Shown here in pieces: positions 1-7,431 of a DNA stretch of 17,500 nucleotides. The stretch covers positions 1 to 17,500 of the forward strand of contig JASPKP010000799.1 of the NCBI GenBank assembly GCA_030674155.1, in the 5' to 3' direction. The notes beneath the pieces were generated by a model that saw only the letters and a list, made by a program, of their open reading frames with translations, did no database searches and was not told the origin of the DNA. The DNA comes from Stramonita haemastoma (Eukaryota; Mollusca; Gastropoda; Neogastropoda; Muricidae). How positions within the stretch are numbered: position 1 is the stretch's first letter; each line of letters opens with the position of its first letter. Both the position numbers and the translations under genes were made by a program.

Positions 1-351
1 TTTATAAAGCTTTGCCATGATACCTTGGCGTGAAGGAGAGAGAACTCGAACTCGGAACTCGAACTCGAAATTTTAATGAGGGTAATTGGATAAGCCAGAG
101 GCTTCTGTACACCAGGCCTTCATGGTGACAAAATAACAGAAATATGAATAAATCAATGAATTGATAAATGAATGTAAGATACAAAGGAAATCAATCGTTC
201 ATATTGCCATTCAATTATTGATAAATCAGGAAATCAGTGCAAGACATGCCTAAATAACCAATCAAATGAATAAACAAGATCAATAAAACAGAGAAACCTC
301 CCCTCCCTAACACACCCTCTTGTTGAAGTCTACCTTAAAAGTCGAGATAAG
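1..351. other. AT-rich unassigned DNA
   Basis: I see no gene here. The stretch is A+T rich with many short AATGAATAAA-like words and several stops in every frame. The only structure is the short GAACTC repeat listed separately. It could be old unrecognised transposon sequence. Confidence 0.5.
42..68. repeat. (GAACTC)n short tandem repeat
   Basis: About four imperfect GAACTC hexamers, one with an extra G. A minor short tandem repeat. Confidence 0.6.
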
Positions 352-510
352 ATACACACGCACGCAGGCACGCACGCATACACACCGCACGCACAAACGC
401 ACACTCAAACATACACGCTCACACGCACGCACGCACGCATACACCCGCACGCACAAACGCTCGAACATACACGCACACACACACACACGCGCGCACACGC
501 ACAAACAAAT
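352..510. repeat. CA/CGCA-rich tandem repeat with 61-bp duplication
   Basis: Purine-pyrimidine alternating sequence (CA, CG, CGCA). The 16-mer GCACGCACGCATACAC occurs at 368-383 and again at 429-444, each followed by nearly the same CCGCACGCACAAACGC. The tract is therefore a 61-bp tandem duplication grown from simple sequence. Long alternating CG/CA can adopt Z-DNA, but that is only a physical possibility here. The overlapping open frames on both strands are low-complexity translations, not genes. Confidence 0.8.
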
Positions 511-804
511 CGTCCTGGATACATATCCATACACATGTACATTCACTCCCAAACAATGTGATATGCTCATATCATAATCATCAAAATACGCATTAAATCC
601 AGGGCATATACATTAGAGAGCGTATCAATATTACTGACATATCTGCACACAGACACGAATTAATAGCTGGACAATACAAATTCTACAAAATCGGAACTGG
701 ATTTAACAACCAGGACAAAAAAGTGGCCCAACCTCAAACACATCATCATAGAAAAAGGTAAAGCACTAACGCAGGACTGTTATGAAAAGTCCTACATAAT
801 ATAT
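511..804. other. Unassigned DNA
   Basis: No coding signal or recognisable repeat family. One short inverted repeat (AGGACT ... AGTCCT, about 773-793) is within chance expectation. Confidence 0.45.
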
Positions 805-856
805 CCCTAAGATCTCTACCCAATCCATAATATCATCACCCTAAGATCACTACCCT
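805..856. repeat. 34-bp degenerate dimer
   Basis: CCCTAAGATCTCTACCC at 805 is repeated 34 bp later, at 839, as CCCTAAGATCACTACCC. It lies just before a GA microsatellite. Confidence 0.6.
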
Positions 857-859
857 ATC

Positions 860-864
<5 letters not shown>

Positions 865-925
<61 letters not shown>
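865..925. repeat. (AG)n microsatellite
   Basis: Uninterrupted AG dinucleotide repeat, about 30 units. It directly abuts the A/T-rich tail of retroposon copy D1, which begins a few bases later. Confidence 0.95.
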
Positions 926-927
926 CA

Positions 928-986
928 AATTCTTTTATTCGAGGATAATAGATAAGCACTCGTGTGCTTGTTTACATCCAGTCCCC
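928..986 (-). mobile_element. Retroposon 3' end, copy D1
   Basis: First of three copies of one dispersed element. Read on the minus strand it runs GGGGACTGGATGTAAACAAG, then a stem-loop AAGCACACGAGTGCTT, then ATTATCCTCGAATAAAAG. The A-rich, AATAAA-bearing end points to the 3' terminus of a SINE or LINE. D2 and D3 share the stem-loop and flanks with a few substitutions. The body upstream is lost; an inverted repeat and ACAT repeats replace it. Confidence 0.65.
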
Positions 987-1006
987 GCCCTTTTCAGGGC
1001 GGGGAC
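981..1006. repeat. Perfect 10-bp GC-rich inverted repeat
   Basis: GTCCCCGCCC, a six-base spacer TTTTCA, then GGGCGGGGAC. The left arm is the end of D1 (GTCCCC is also in D2). The right arm is the exact inverse and runs straight into the ACAT microsatellite. It probably formed by inverted copying at the junction. Confidence 0.85.
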
Positions 1007-1013
1007 ATACATA

Positions 1014-1053
<40 letters not shown>

Positions 1054-1216
1054 TACATACATACATACATACATACATACATACATACATACATACATAC
1101 ATACATACATACATACATCTATGTACACATATAGAGCTACATACACACATACATACATACATACATACATACATACATACATACATACATACATACATAC
1201 ATACATACATACATAC
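1007..1216. repeat. (ACAT)n microsatellite, left of the LINE
   Basis: Mostly ACAT tetramers with a CA-rich start and one interruption at about 1117-1150. It abuts the 3' end of the minus-strand LINE fragment. It may be the tail made by the LINE or part of a pre-existing array into which the LINE inserted. Open frames across it on both strands are repeat artefacts. Confidence 0.95.
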
Positions 1217-2099
1217 TCTCTTCTCTTCTCACATTGGTTTAATGTCCGTTCACTACAAGGTGATTTAGACAATGGTACATTCACGTTAAGAATGCACTGA
1301 AAAGGGGATGAGGGGAAAAAGTGAAAGGATAAAGAAAATAATGGATGATGATAAGTTTATACAATTTCATTTATAGTAACTGACCTACTGGTGACTGGCA
1401 AATACTTGCTGCAACTGATATTAGGACATGCGACTCGGAATCATACAGAACACTTTGGAAATTTCCGTATTTTTCCCTTAGATCTATCCCTTTGCTTTTA
1501 TACGAGGCAATGAGCACAGGGCAATCAAACAGTATATGGTGGACTGATAAAATAGCAGAACAAGTACAGAAAACATCTTTTGAATATTTAGTTTTCCAAG
1601 CATTTAGACGTAATTTATGAATTATAATTTCTATATTTCGTGGGCAACACAAACGATTTAAGTGAAATCTAAAAAACTTTGAATATACAGAGTTTGCAAG
1701 AATTGAAATAATTTCAAATGAAGATAAACGCAGACCTATACTATTAATCATTATGTCACTTGTACATTCTGAAGCACCGCGTTTTGCCAGAGAATCTACC
1801 AATTCATTCCAGTAAAGACCGCAATGTGATGGCACCCAGCAAAATGTTATCCCAATACCTTTAGAAGCAAGAGAATGCACAAGGAACTTGATTTCAAAAA
1901 TAACATCATTTCTCAGTTTAGAGTCCCAATGTTTTAAAGCCAGTAAAACTGATTTTGAATCAACACAAAAAAGGACATTGTAAATCGCAAGAGAAATATT
2001 TGAAATATAATGTAGCGCCATAAGAATTGCGAACAATTCAGAAGTGAATATTGTAAAACCTTTTCCAATACAAAAAGGTCTTTTTACTTTTAAGTCGGG
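1217..2099 (-). mobile_element. 5'-truncated non-LTR retrotransposon (RNase H-bearing LINE)
   Basis: The fragment consists of the C-terminal part of the LINE polyprotein (1371-2099) followed by a ~154-bp 3' region (1217-1370). The 5' part, including reverse transcriptase and the first part of RNase H, is missing, as is usual for 5'-truncated LINE copies. ACAT repeats bound it on both sides in the same orientation. No target-site duplication can be distinguished from the microsatellite. An RNase H followed by a C-terminal Cys/His motif fits the I superclade (for example I or Nimb types), but I cannot assign a family. Confidence 0.8.
1371..2099 (-). pseudogene. LINE polyprotein C-terminus: partial RNase H plus Cys/His motif
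   Basis: RNase H removes the RNA strand of RNA-DNA hybrids during retrotransposition. The uninterrupted frame gives 243 codons of non-repeat protein ending QSPVGQLL. Counting from the first non-repeat residue, the RNase H landmarks are the Glu in FTSELFAILMAL (~22), the Asp in CVDSKSVLLAL (~48), and the His and Asp in CWVPSHCGLYWNELVDSLAK (~93 and ~103). The first catalytic Asp (usually in a TDGS motif) lies in the missing part, so the domain is dead. Further on, FCTCSAILSVHHILFDCP (~178-195) is the Cys/His motif typical after RNase H in such elements. The frame reads on into the ACAT repeat as MYVC and MYVL repeats, which is not part of the element. The absence of stops suggests a fairly young insertion. 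Confidence 0.85.
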
Positions 2100-2346
2100 T
2101 ATACATACATACATACATACATACATACATACATACATACATACATACATACATACACACATACGCGCACACACACACGCACACACATACGCACATACAT
2201 ACACACATATATACATACATACATACATACATACATACATACATACATACATACATACATACATACATACATACATACATACATACATACACACACACAT
2301 ACATACATACATACATACATACATACATACATACATACATACATAC
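2100..2346. repeat. (ACAT)n microsatellite, right of the LINE
   Basis: ACAT tetramers with interruptions at about 2156-2215 (CA/CGCA mix) and 2288-2300 (CA). It begins exactly where homology to the LINE polyprotein stops. Confidence 0.95.
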
Positions 2347-2418
2347 ATTAGTACATACATTAGTACATACATTAGTACATACATTAGTACATACATTAGT
2401 ACATACATTAGTACATAC
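2347..2418. repeat. 12-bp tandem repeat, six exact units
   Basis: Six perfect head-to-tail copies of ATTAGTACATAC, a derivative of three ACAT tetramers with a fixed substitution. This shows a local secondary expansion inside the microsatellite. Confidence 0.95.
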
Positions 2419-2437
2419 TTACATATACAAACGTAAT

Positions 2438-2438
<1 letters not shown>

Positions 2439-2480
<42 letters not shown>

Positions 2481-2481
2481 T
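2439..2481. repeat. (GACA)n microsatellite
   Basis: About ten GACA tetramers followed by TACATGTATG. Confidence 0.95.
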
Positions 2482-2494
2482 ACATGTATGTTTT

Positions 2495-2496
<2 letters not shown>

Positions 2497-2568
<72 letters not shown>
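2497..2568. repeat. (AG)n microsatellite
   Basis: About 35 AG units with one AC interruption near 2559. It is the second long GA array in the window. Confidence 0.95.
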
Positions 2569-2970
2569 GCTAAAGGGAGATGGGGTGGGTGGGTTGAGAA
2601 GGGACAGACAAGTTTCTGGGGAGTGACCTGCCTGTCAGTTGGTACTGTATTTCAACTGGCAATAAGCACGCCTGGCTTGAACCTCAGGGGCTGTGGTAGG
2701 CCTACCGCCACTGGGCAAAGCTTAGATAGGCTGCAACCGCTCATACTATGTAGGCCCGCCTACAACGTCACGGCGTCGGAGAAAACGCTGTCCAATCCAA
2801 TCCAGCCATGTTGTATAATTACAGCCCAGCGGTCTACACCAGCCATATCAGGGCTGTCACCTCATCACGTTTTAACCCTCTAATGCTGTCCTTTCTTCCG
2901 CACTATGATCACGTGGGGCGGGAGAGTCGCGGGAGAGTCCCACCCTTCTCCCGCCCCCCTGACTGGCCAA
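2569..2970. other. GC-richer unassigned segment with inverted repeats
   Basis: Clearly richer in G+C than its surroundings and free of simple repeats. It may be part of a degraded transposable element, but I do not recognise it. The 86-codon frame at 2623-2883 shows no domain. Three inverted repeats lie inside: GGTAGGCCTACC (2695-2706), TGTAGGC/GCCTACA (2749-2764) and GGGGCGGGAG/CTCCCGCCCC (2915-2957). Confidence 0.45.
2915..2957. repeat. 10-bp GC inverted repeat
   Basis: GGGGCGGGAG at 2915-2924 pairs with CTCCCGCCCC at 2948-2957 across a 23-base spacer. The left side also contains a direct repeat GGGAGAGTC. Function unknown. Confidence 0.7.
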
Positions 2971-2987
2971 TTTGTTTATTTATTTAT

Positions 2988-3003
2988 TAATTTATTCTTT
3001 AAT
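2988..3003. repeat. Target-site duplication, left copy
   Basis: TAATTTATTCTTTAAT, identical over 16 bases to 3251-3266. The bases beyond it on both sides differ. Confidence 0.85.
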
Positions 3004-3250
3004 CGGGGAGTTGGAGTCCCAGAGTGGCTCGGGGCTGTAGGTATATGGCAACGTTCTGGTGGCTCCTGCGATGGTTGAGTACCATTCCTATGGGTCAATG
3101 CCCTTCCAATGGATCATTCCAGTGCCGTGGAGAGGGGGGGTCTGCTGCATGGGTAACAGCTTGCCCTCCATACATACTTGCCCAGGCTTTGCGCTCTAAA
3201 CACTAGAACGCAACTCCATAGTCTTCAGACTGATGAGTGCCTACTACTAC
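3004..3250 (+). mobile_element. 247-bp retroposon insertion with (CTA)n tail
   Basis: Starts CGGGGAGTTGGAG and ends with a short CTACTACTAC tail. A perfect 16-bp target-site duplication flanks it, so it arrived by target-primed reverse transcription. It is either a SINE or the 5'-truncated 3' end of a LINE. The Pol III box matches are weak (a GGTTGAGTACC at about 3073 loosely resembles a B box), so I do not claim a tRNA head. The small frame at 3024-3206 inside it is incidental. Confidence 0.8.
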
Positions 3251-3266
3251 TAATTTATTCTTTAAT
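3251..3266. repeat. Target-site duplication, right copy
   Basis: Second exact copy of TAATTTATTCTTTAAT. The first two bases could belong to the CTA tail, so the true duplication is 14-16 bp. Confidence 0.85.
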
Positions 3267-3338
3267 ATGGAGGATAATAGAATAAGCACTTATGTGCTTT
3301 TTTCATCCAGTCCCCAGTGTGTATGCAGTTTAACCTGC

Positions 3339-3355
3339 TGTCACAAATTGTGACA
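3339..3355. repeat. 17-bp palindrome
   Basis: TGTCACAA, one base, TTGTGACA: eight perfect pairs at the point where similarity between D2 and D3 ends. Confidence 0.7.
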
Positions 3356-3654
3356 AAGCATGTGTGTTGAGAAAACGTGACAGTACAACATGCACAAGCC
3401 TGTAAAAGTGGGAGGGCATGATAATATTATGAAATACGATTATTATATACTTGGAATTGAAGGAGGAAGTGGATACGTAGATATTGAATTCAATACATAG
3501 GTAGATCAAATAAATGAATAGATAAAGTAATAGAGAAAGAGATTTTACAGTATCACTAAAACATCAAAAACCTTCTCCTGAAAAGGTCGTTTTTGCATAG
3601 CTGTATTCAGTTTTAAATGAAAAGGTAGTTGAAAATATATATTTTAAAAATTGA
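3356..3654. other. AT-rich unassigned DNA
   Basis: No repeat family or coding signal recognised. Contains several ATATAT and GATAAA words only. Confidence 0.45.
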
Positions 3655-3669
3655 CCCCCCCCCCCCCCC
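3655..3669. repeat. Poly-C tract
   Basis: Fifteen consecutive C (G on the minus strand). It lies next to the minus-strand 3' tail of D3. Confidence 0.9.
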
Positions 3670-3992
3670 TCCTCATTCTATTCTATTTTTTCTATCCATT
3701 CTTTTATATGGAGGATAATGGAATAAGCACTCCTGTGCTTTCTTACGTCCAGTGTCCTGTGTATGCAGTTTTTGAAAATGTCATCTGTTCCCACCAGCAC
3801 ACGATGGCCTACTCTTACGAAAAGCGGAACAGGATTTAATGTGTGCCAGGATGTTCTGCATGGGTTCACACACAGGACCTCGGTTTATAGTCTCATCCAA
3901 AGACAAAATGCAGACAAACTAATACCCAAAAAGGCACTGAGAACTTCAGCTGCCGAAAACTCTGTTGATCACGCCCTTGAGTTCCCCAAGTA
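3670..3992 (-). mobile_element. Retroposon copy D3 (longest copy)
   Basis: Minus-strand element ending in the AAGCAC/GTGCTT stem-loop (about 3734-3750) and an A-rich tail. It keeps more body than D1 or D2. Its minus strand at about 3870-3898 reads GGATGAGACTATAAACCGAG then GTCCTGTGT. This matches the header of the type I units (GAATGAGATGATAAACTGAG then ATCCTGTGT) at 24 of 29 positions. I recognise this core as common in molluscan retroposons. The upstream limit near 3992 is a guess. The 76-codon plus-strand frame across it shows no domain. Confidence 0.6.
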
Positions 3993-4417
3993 GCTGTTGT
4001 GGAGTTGATAGTAAAGGCCCAGAGGAGATAAATCAGATTTAGGGACTGTGGTCACAAGTCATCCCACTTTGGGGATGGGGTGGGGGTGGGGGCGCATTTT
4101 AAAATAGTACAGTTCTTGAAAAAGTAACTGTGATATGCGAACATAAGGATGCTATGCAATCCAGCATTGCGTACATAATAATGATAATGAAGGAGAAGAA
4201 GAAGAATGATAATGTATGGAATCTTGTAAAAACGAGAAACCAAAGCATGTTACATTCAAATCGTTTACATTCATTGCACACACGCTGCCAGTGCCTGCGC
4301 GTATAGCATGCCTAGACATGGTGATGAAGATAGTGGTGGTTGTTAGCTAAGGGCTTCCATTTGTTTGCTTTACAAGATTTAGGCTCTCTCAATTCCATAC
4401 ATTTTTACTATTTGGTA

Positions 4418-4418
<1 letters not shown>
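3993..4418. other. Unassigned DNA with a G-rich run
   Basis: No gene or known repeat recognised. It holds the G-rich tract at 4071-4092 and an AGAAGAAGAAG patch near 4193-4206. Confidence 0.45.
4071..4092 (+). other. Potential G-quadruplex
   Basis: Four runs of 4-5 G separated by 1-2 bases (GGGGATGGGG then TGGGGGTGGGGG). This satisfies the usual quadruplex pattern. No gene is nearby to give it a role. Confidence 0.6.
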
Positions 4419-4483
<65 letters not shown>

Positions 4484-4540
4484 CATCATCATCATCATCA
4501 TCATCGTTCTTTCTTCTTCTTCTTCTTCTTCTTCTTCTCC

Positions 4541-4610
<70 letters not shown>

Positions 4611-4633
4611 CGTCATCATCATCATTATCATCA

Positions 4634-4685
<52 letters not shown>

Positions 4686-4711
4686 CATCATCATCATCAT
4701 CATTATCATCA
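4419..4711. repeat. Compound ATT/ATC/TTC trinucleotide microsatellite
   Basis: Nearly 300 bp of trinucleotides in blocks: ATT (~4420-4482), ATC (~4483-4506), TTC (~4511-4540), ATC, ATT (~4569-4610), ATC, ATT (~4635-4685), ATC. All blocks keep a pyrimidine-rich plus strand. Open frames through it read as homopolymers of Leu, Ser, Ile, Met, Asn or Asp and are artefacts. Confidence 0.97.
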
Positions 4712-5037
4712 AAGAGCATTGGTAGATTATGAGGCGGAAGATTTAAGAAAAGAAACAAATGTTTTGAGGCTGGTTTTAAAGTATGGAATGTAGGCTTTTG
4801 GCAAAAAAGAAAAACAACCCAAAAAACCACAACCTTGGCTCATCCACTAGGCGGCAGCTGACGCCTTCCCTTGTCAATCAAAATCACGTGACATGACGTC
4901 ACTTAAAAAACACTACATCGGCTCTTCTACCTCGCCACAGTTGAGCCTTTGCTTGTCAATCGAAACCATGTGTCATGAAGTGCTTGGAAAACACTGCCTC
5001 AGCTCTAAGTATTTGTGTTTCTTGATCCATAGGAAAG

Positions 5038-5043
<6 letters not shown>
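4712..5043. other. Flank with 82-bp degenerate dimer
   Basis: Two diverged tandem copies about 82 bp apart, from ~4863 and ~4945. Both carry CTTGTCAATC (4870 and 4952), then AAAACACT and AGCTCT-like words. The first copy contains CACGTG (4885-4890) and the CRE-like palindrome TGACGTCA (4894-4901). The second has lost both by substitution. No gene starts nearby. This flank is the left limit of the large duplication. Confidence 0.6.
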
Positions 5044-5102
<59 letters not shown>

Positions 5103-5109
5103 TATATAT

Positions 5110-5151
<42 letters not shown>
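5044..5151. repeat. (AC)n(TA)n microsatellite, copy A
   Basis: About 28 AC units followed by a TA array with two TATT interruptions near its start. Together with the lead behind it, this opens the first copy of the large duplication. The second copy opens with the same compound repeat. Confidence 0.95.
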
Positions 5152-5156
<5 letters not shown>

Positions 5157-5373
5157 ACGATTATATATACATATATAGTCTATTATAGATCTACTTCTAT
5201 GTACAGTTTTTGCACAGAAAAAAAAACAAAAACTACGTAATTTTTTTTTTTTTAAAGAAGAAAAGACAAAAGCAAGAAAATAACACTCCCCATTCTGATT
5301 ATGTCTGTCTCTATTTCGTGGTCTGTCTGTCTGTCTGTCTGTCTGTCAGTCAGTCTGTGTCCTAAAGTTGACT
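5152..5373. repeat. Lead segment of duplication copy A
   Basis: Unique within each copy. It holds AGATCTACTTCTAT, a T/A-rich run, AAGAAGAAAAGACAAAAGCA, and a (GTCT)n run at about 5321-5347 before the first type I unit. It matches the copy B lead at 8244-8463 closely, the main differences being in the length of simple runs. Confidence 0.8.
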
Positions 5374-5567
5374 CCCCATCCATTGCATCATGAGTAGTGG
5401 TCTGGGTGCTAGTCTTTAGAATGAGATGATAAACTGAGATCCTGTGTCTTACAGATCATTATTTAACGCAGGTAAAAGAAAAACCCACGACAACAAGTCT
5501 GTAGAAAAAAGCCACTCTCATAGGGAAAGAAAATAACGTTCTGTTTTTGTTGGAGCAAAGCGTGAAT

Positions 5568-5594
5568 GGGGGGGATGGGGGGGGGGGGGGGGGG
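5568..5594. repeat. Poly-G tract of U1
   Basis: Seven G, AT, then about 18 G, directly before the tRNA/5S-like composite. Confidence 0.9.
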
Positions 5595-5678
5595 CAGGAT
5601 AGCTCAGTGGTCAGAGTGCTAGCTTTCCCCTAGTCGTTAAGCAGCATCAAGCATGGTTACCCGTTGGATGGGTGACTG
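5594..5678 (+). pseudogene. tRNA A-box / 5S rRNA-like composite, U1
   Basis: The start GGATAGCTCAGTGGTCAGAG carries TAGCTCAGTGG, which fits the tRNA A-box pattern TRGYNNARNGG at all positions. It runs into GTTAAGCAGCATC and TTGGATGGGTGACTG. These match the 5S rRNA internal control region: the A box around AAGTTAAGCA, and the C box around TTGGATGGGTGAC. U1 lacks three bases (TAGTCGTTAAG rather than TAGTCAAGTTAAG). It is not a functional 5S gene, because the first third of 5S and the normal 3' stem are absent. Confidence 0.7.
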
Positions 5679-6007
5679 TTTGCGTGCCTTGGCTTCAGTA
5701 CAGTCCCCCCATTTCACGCAGCTGTAAATGGGTACCTGCCCTCTTTAGGTGGAGTTCTGAAAGCAGCAGTTACATGGTCACCTGTTACCCCCACACCTGG
5801 ATCACCATCATCACTGCCCTCTGGTCAAGGAGATCAGTTGGGGACTTGTGATGTGTCTGTTGTTGATCATATCACCAGACCCAGCTGATCTCTTTGATGC
5901 AGTCTTCTTCGCACCCAATTCCAGTCAGATTTCTTCTTTTCCGTCCAACTTGAAACAGGGTTGCATTGTTACAGAGCAAAGTTGTCGTTTTTGAGAAATA
6001 TCAGTGG

Positions 6008-6090
6008 ATCGGTGGTCTAGGTAAGTGCCTGTGTCTAGAAAGCGAAAAGTCCGGATCGAGTGTGTGTTTGTTTGAATCCCGTTTGAGCCC
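6008..6090 (+). pseudogene. tRNA-like head, U1
   Basis: An A-box-like TGGTCTAGGTAA is followed about 55 bases later by the B-box-like GTTTGAATCCC, a spacing close to that in tRNA genes. This suits the head of a tRNA-derived SINE whose body would be the header of the next unit. Confidence 0.6.
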
Positions 6091-6306
6091 CAAACTTTCC
6101 CCCATCCATGGCATCATGAGTGGTGGTCTGGGTGCTAGTCTTTAGAATGAGATGATGAACTGAGATCCTGCGTCTTACAGGTCATTATTTAACGCAGGTA
6201 AAAGGAAAACCCACAACAACGTCTGTAGAAAAAAGCCACTCTCATAGGGAAAGAAAATAGGGTTCTGTTTTTTGTTGGAGCAAAGAGTGAATGGGGGGGG
6301 GGGGGG

Positions 6307-6392
6307 GCAGGATAGGTCAGTGGTCAGAGTGCTAGCTTTCCCCTAGTCAAGTTAAGCGGCATCAAGCATGGTTACCCTTGGATGGGTGACTG
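6307..6392 (+). pseudogene. tRNA A-box / 5S rRNA-like composite, U2
   Basis: Starts with the TAGGTCAGTGG variant of the A box (one mismatch to TRGYNNARNGG). The 5S-like part begins AAGTTAAGCGGC and ends CCTTGGATGGGTGACTG. Confidence 0.7.
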
Positions 6393-6718
6393 TTTGCGTG
6401 CCTTGGCTTCAGTACAGTCCCCCCATTTCACCGAGCTGTAAATGGGTACCTGCCCTCTTTAGGTGGAGTTCTGAAAGCAGCAGTTACATGGTCACCTGTT
6501 ACCCCCACACCTGGATCACCATTATCACTGCCCTCTGGTCAAGGAGATCAGTTGGGGACTTTTGATGTGTCTGTTGTTGATCATATCACCAGACCCAGCT
6601 GATGTCTTTGATGCAGTCTTCTTCACACCCAATTCCAGTCAGATTTCTACTTTCCCGTCCAACTTGAAACAGGGTTGCATTGTTACAGAGCAAAGTTGTC
6701 GTTTTGGAGAAATATCAG

Positions 6719-6805
6719 CGATCGGTGGTCTAGGTAACGTGCCTGTGTCTAGAAAGCGAAAAGTCCGGATCGAGTGTGTGGTTGTTTGAATCCCCTTTGA
6801 GCCCC
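6719..6805 (+). pseudogene. tRNA-like head, U2
   Basis: A-box-like GGTGGTCTAGGTAACGTGCC and B-box-like GTTTGAATCCC. A TTTT run follows at 6810-6813 and could end a Pol III transcript. Confidence 0.6.
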
Positions 6806-7020
6806 AAACTTTTCCCCCATCCATTGCATCATGAGTAGTGGTCTGGGTGCTAGTCTTTAGAATGAGATGATAAACCGAGATCCTGTGTCTTACACATCAT
6901 TATTTAACACAGGCAAAAGAAAAACCAATGACAATAAGTCTGTAGAAAAAAGCCACTCTGATAGGTAAGAAAATAGGGTTCTGTTTTTGTGGGAGCAAAG
7001 AGTGAAAGGGGGGGCGGGGG

Positions 7021-7107
7021 TCAGGATAGGTCAGTGGTCAGAGTGCTAGCTTTCCCCTAGTCAAGTTAAGCAGCATCAAGCATGGTTACCTGTTCGATGG
7101 GTGACTG
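7021..7107 (+). pseudogene. tRNA A-box / 5S rRNA-like composite, U3
   Basis: TAGGTCAGTGG A-box variant, then AAGTTAAGCAGCATCAAGC and TGTTCGATGGGTGACTG. The C-box-like part has G to C in TTGGATGG. Confidence 0.7.
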
Positions 7108-7431
7108 CGTGCCTTGGCTTCAGTACAGTCCCCCCATTTCACTGAGCTGTAAATGGGTACCTGCCCTCTTTAGGTGGAGTTCTGAAATCAGCAGTTACAT
7201 GACCACCTGTTACCCCCCACACCTGGATCACCATCATCACTACCCTCTGGTCAAGGAGATCAGTTGGGGACTTGTGATGTGTCTGTTATTAATCATATCA
7301 CCAGACCCAGCTGATGTCTTTGATGCAGTCTTCTTCACACCCAAGACCAGTCAGATTTCTTCTTTTCCATCCAACTTGAAACAGGGTTGCATTGTTACAG
7401 AGCAAAGTTGTCCTTTTTGAGAAATATCAGT

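Larger units (their letters stand above)
2971..3340 (-). mobile_element. Retroposon 3' end, copy D2 (interrupted)
   Basis: Minus-strand copy of the D element. The stem-loop half is at about 3267-3316 (AAGCACTTATGTGCTT on the plus strand) and its AATAAA-rich tail is at about 2971-3003. The two parts are separated by a younger insertion at 3004-3250. Removing that insertion and one target-site copy gives a continuous tail matching D1 and D3 in layout. The match to D3 continues through GTGTATGCAGTTT to about 3332. Confidence 0.65.
5374..6099 (+). repeat. Type I satellite unit U1
   Basis: First of seven units of about 710 bp. Order inside: retroposon-like header with GAATGAGATGATAAACTGAG (~5419), AAAAAGCCACTCT patch, poly-G (5568-5594), tRNA/5S-like composite (5594-5678), body with AGCTGTAAATGGGTACCTGC, then a tRNA-like head (6008-6090). 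It corresponds to U4 in copy B. Confidence 0.9.
6100..6814 (+). repeat. Type I satellite unit U2
   Basis: Same module order as U1. Its header reads GTAAAAGGAAAACCCACAAC, a variant shared with U5. The poly-G is at 6293-6307. The 65- and 75-codon frames inside are not conserved between units. Confidence 0.9.

Noticed and set aside
307..577. 85-87-codon frames on both strands over the CA/CGCA tract
   Set aside because: Low-complexity Cys/Val/Arg or Thr/His/Arg translations of a simple repeat.
935..1300. Open frames of ~90-112 codons on both strands across the ACAT array
   Set aside because: They translate as MYVC or IHTY repeats. A tetramer repeat without stops is open in many frames.
2038..2436. 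Plus- and minus-strand frames of 84-130 codons through the second ACAT array
   Set aside because: Same repeat artefact. Only the minus-strand frame continuing into 1371-2099 contains real protein sequence, and only outside the repeat.
2623..3206. Frames of 60-86 codons at 2623-2883, 2808-2990 and 3024-3206
   Set aside because: They are short and overlapping with no motif. The last lies wholly within the 247-bp retroposon insertion.
3763..3993. 76-codon plus-strand frame over D3
   Set aside because: It lies antisense to a retroposon copy, has no domain, and is not shared with D2.
4340..4830. Frames of 107-130 codons over the trinucleotide tract
   Set aside because: Homopolymeric Leu/Ser, Ile/Met and Asn/Asp runs come directly from ATT/ATC/TTC repeats.
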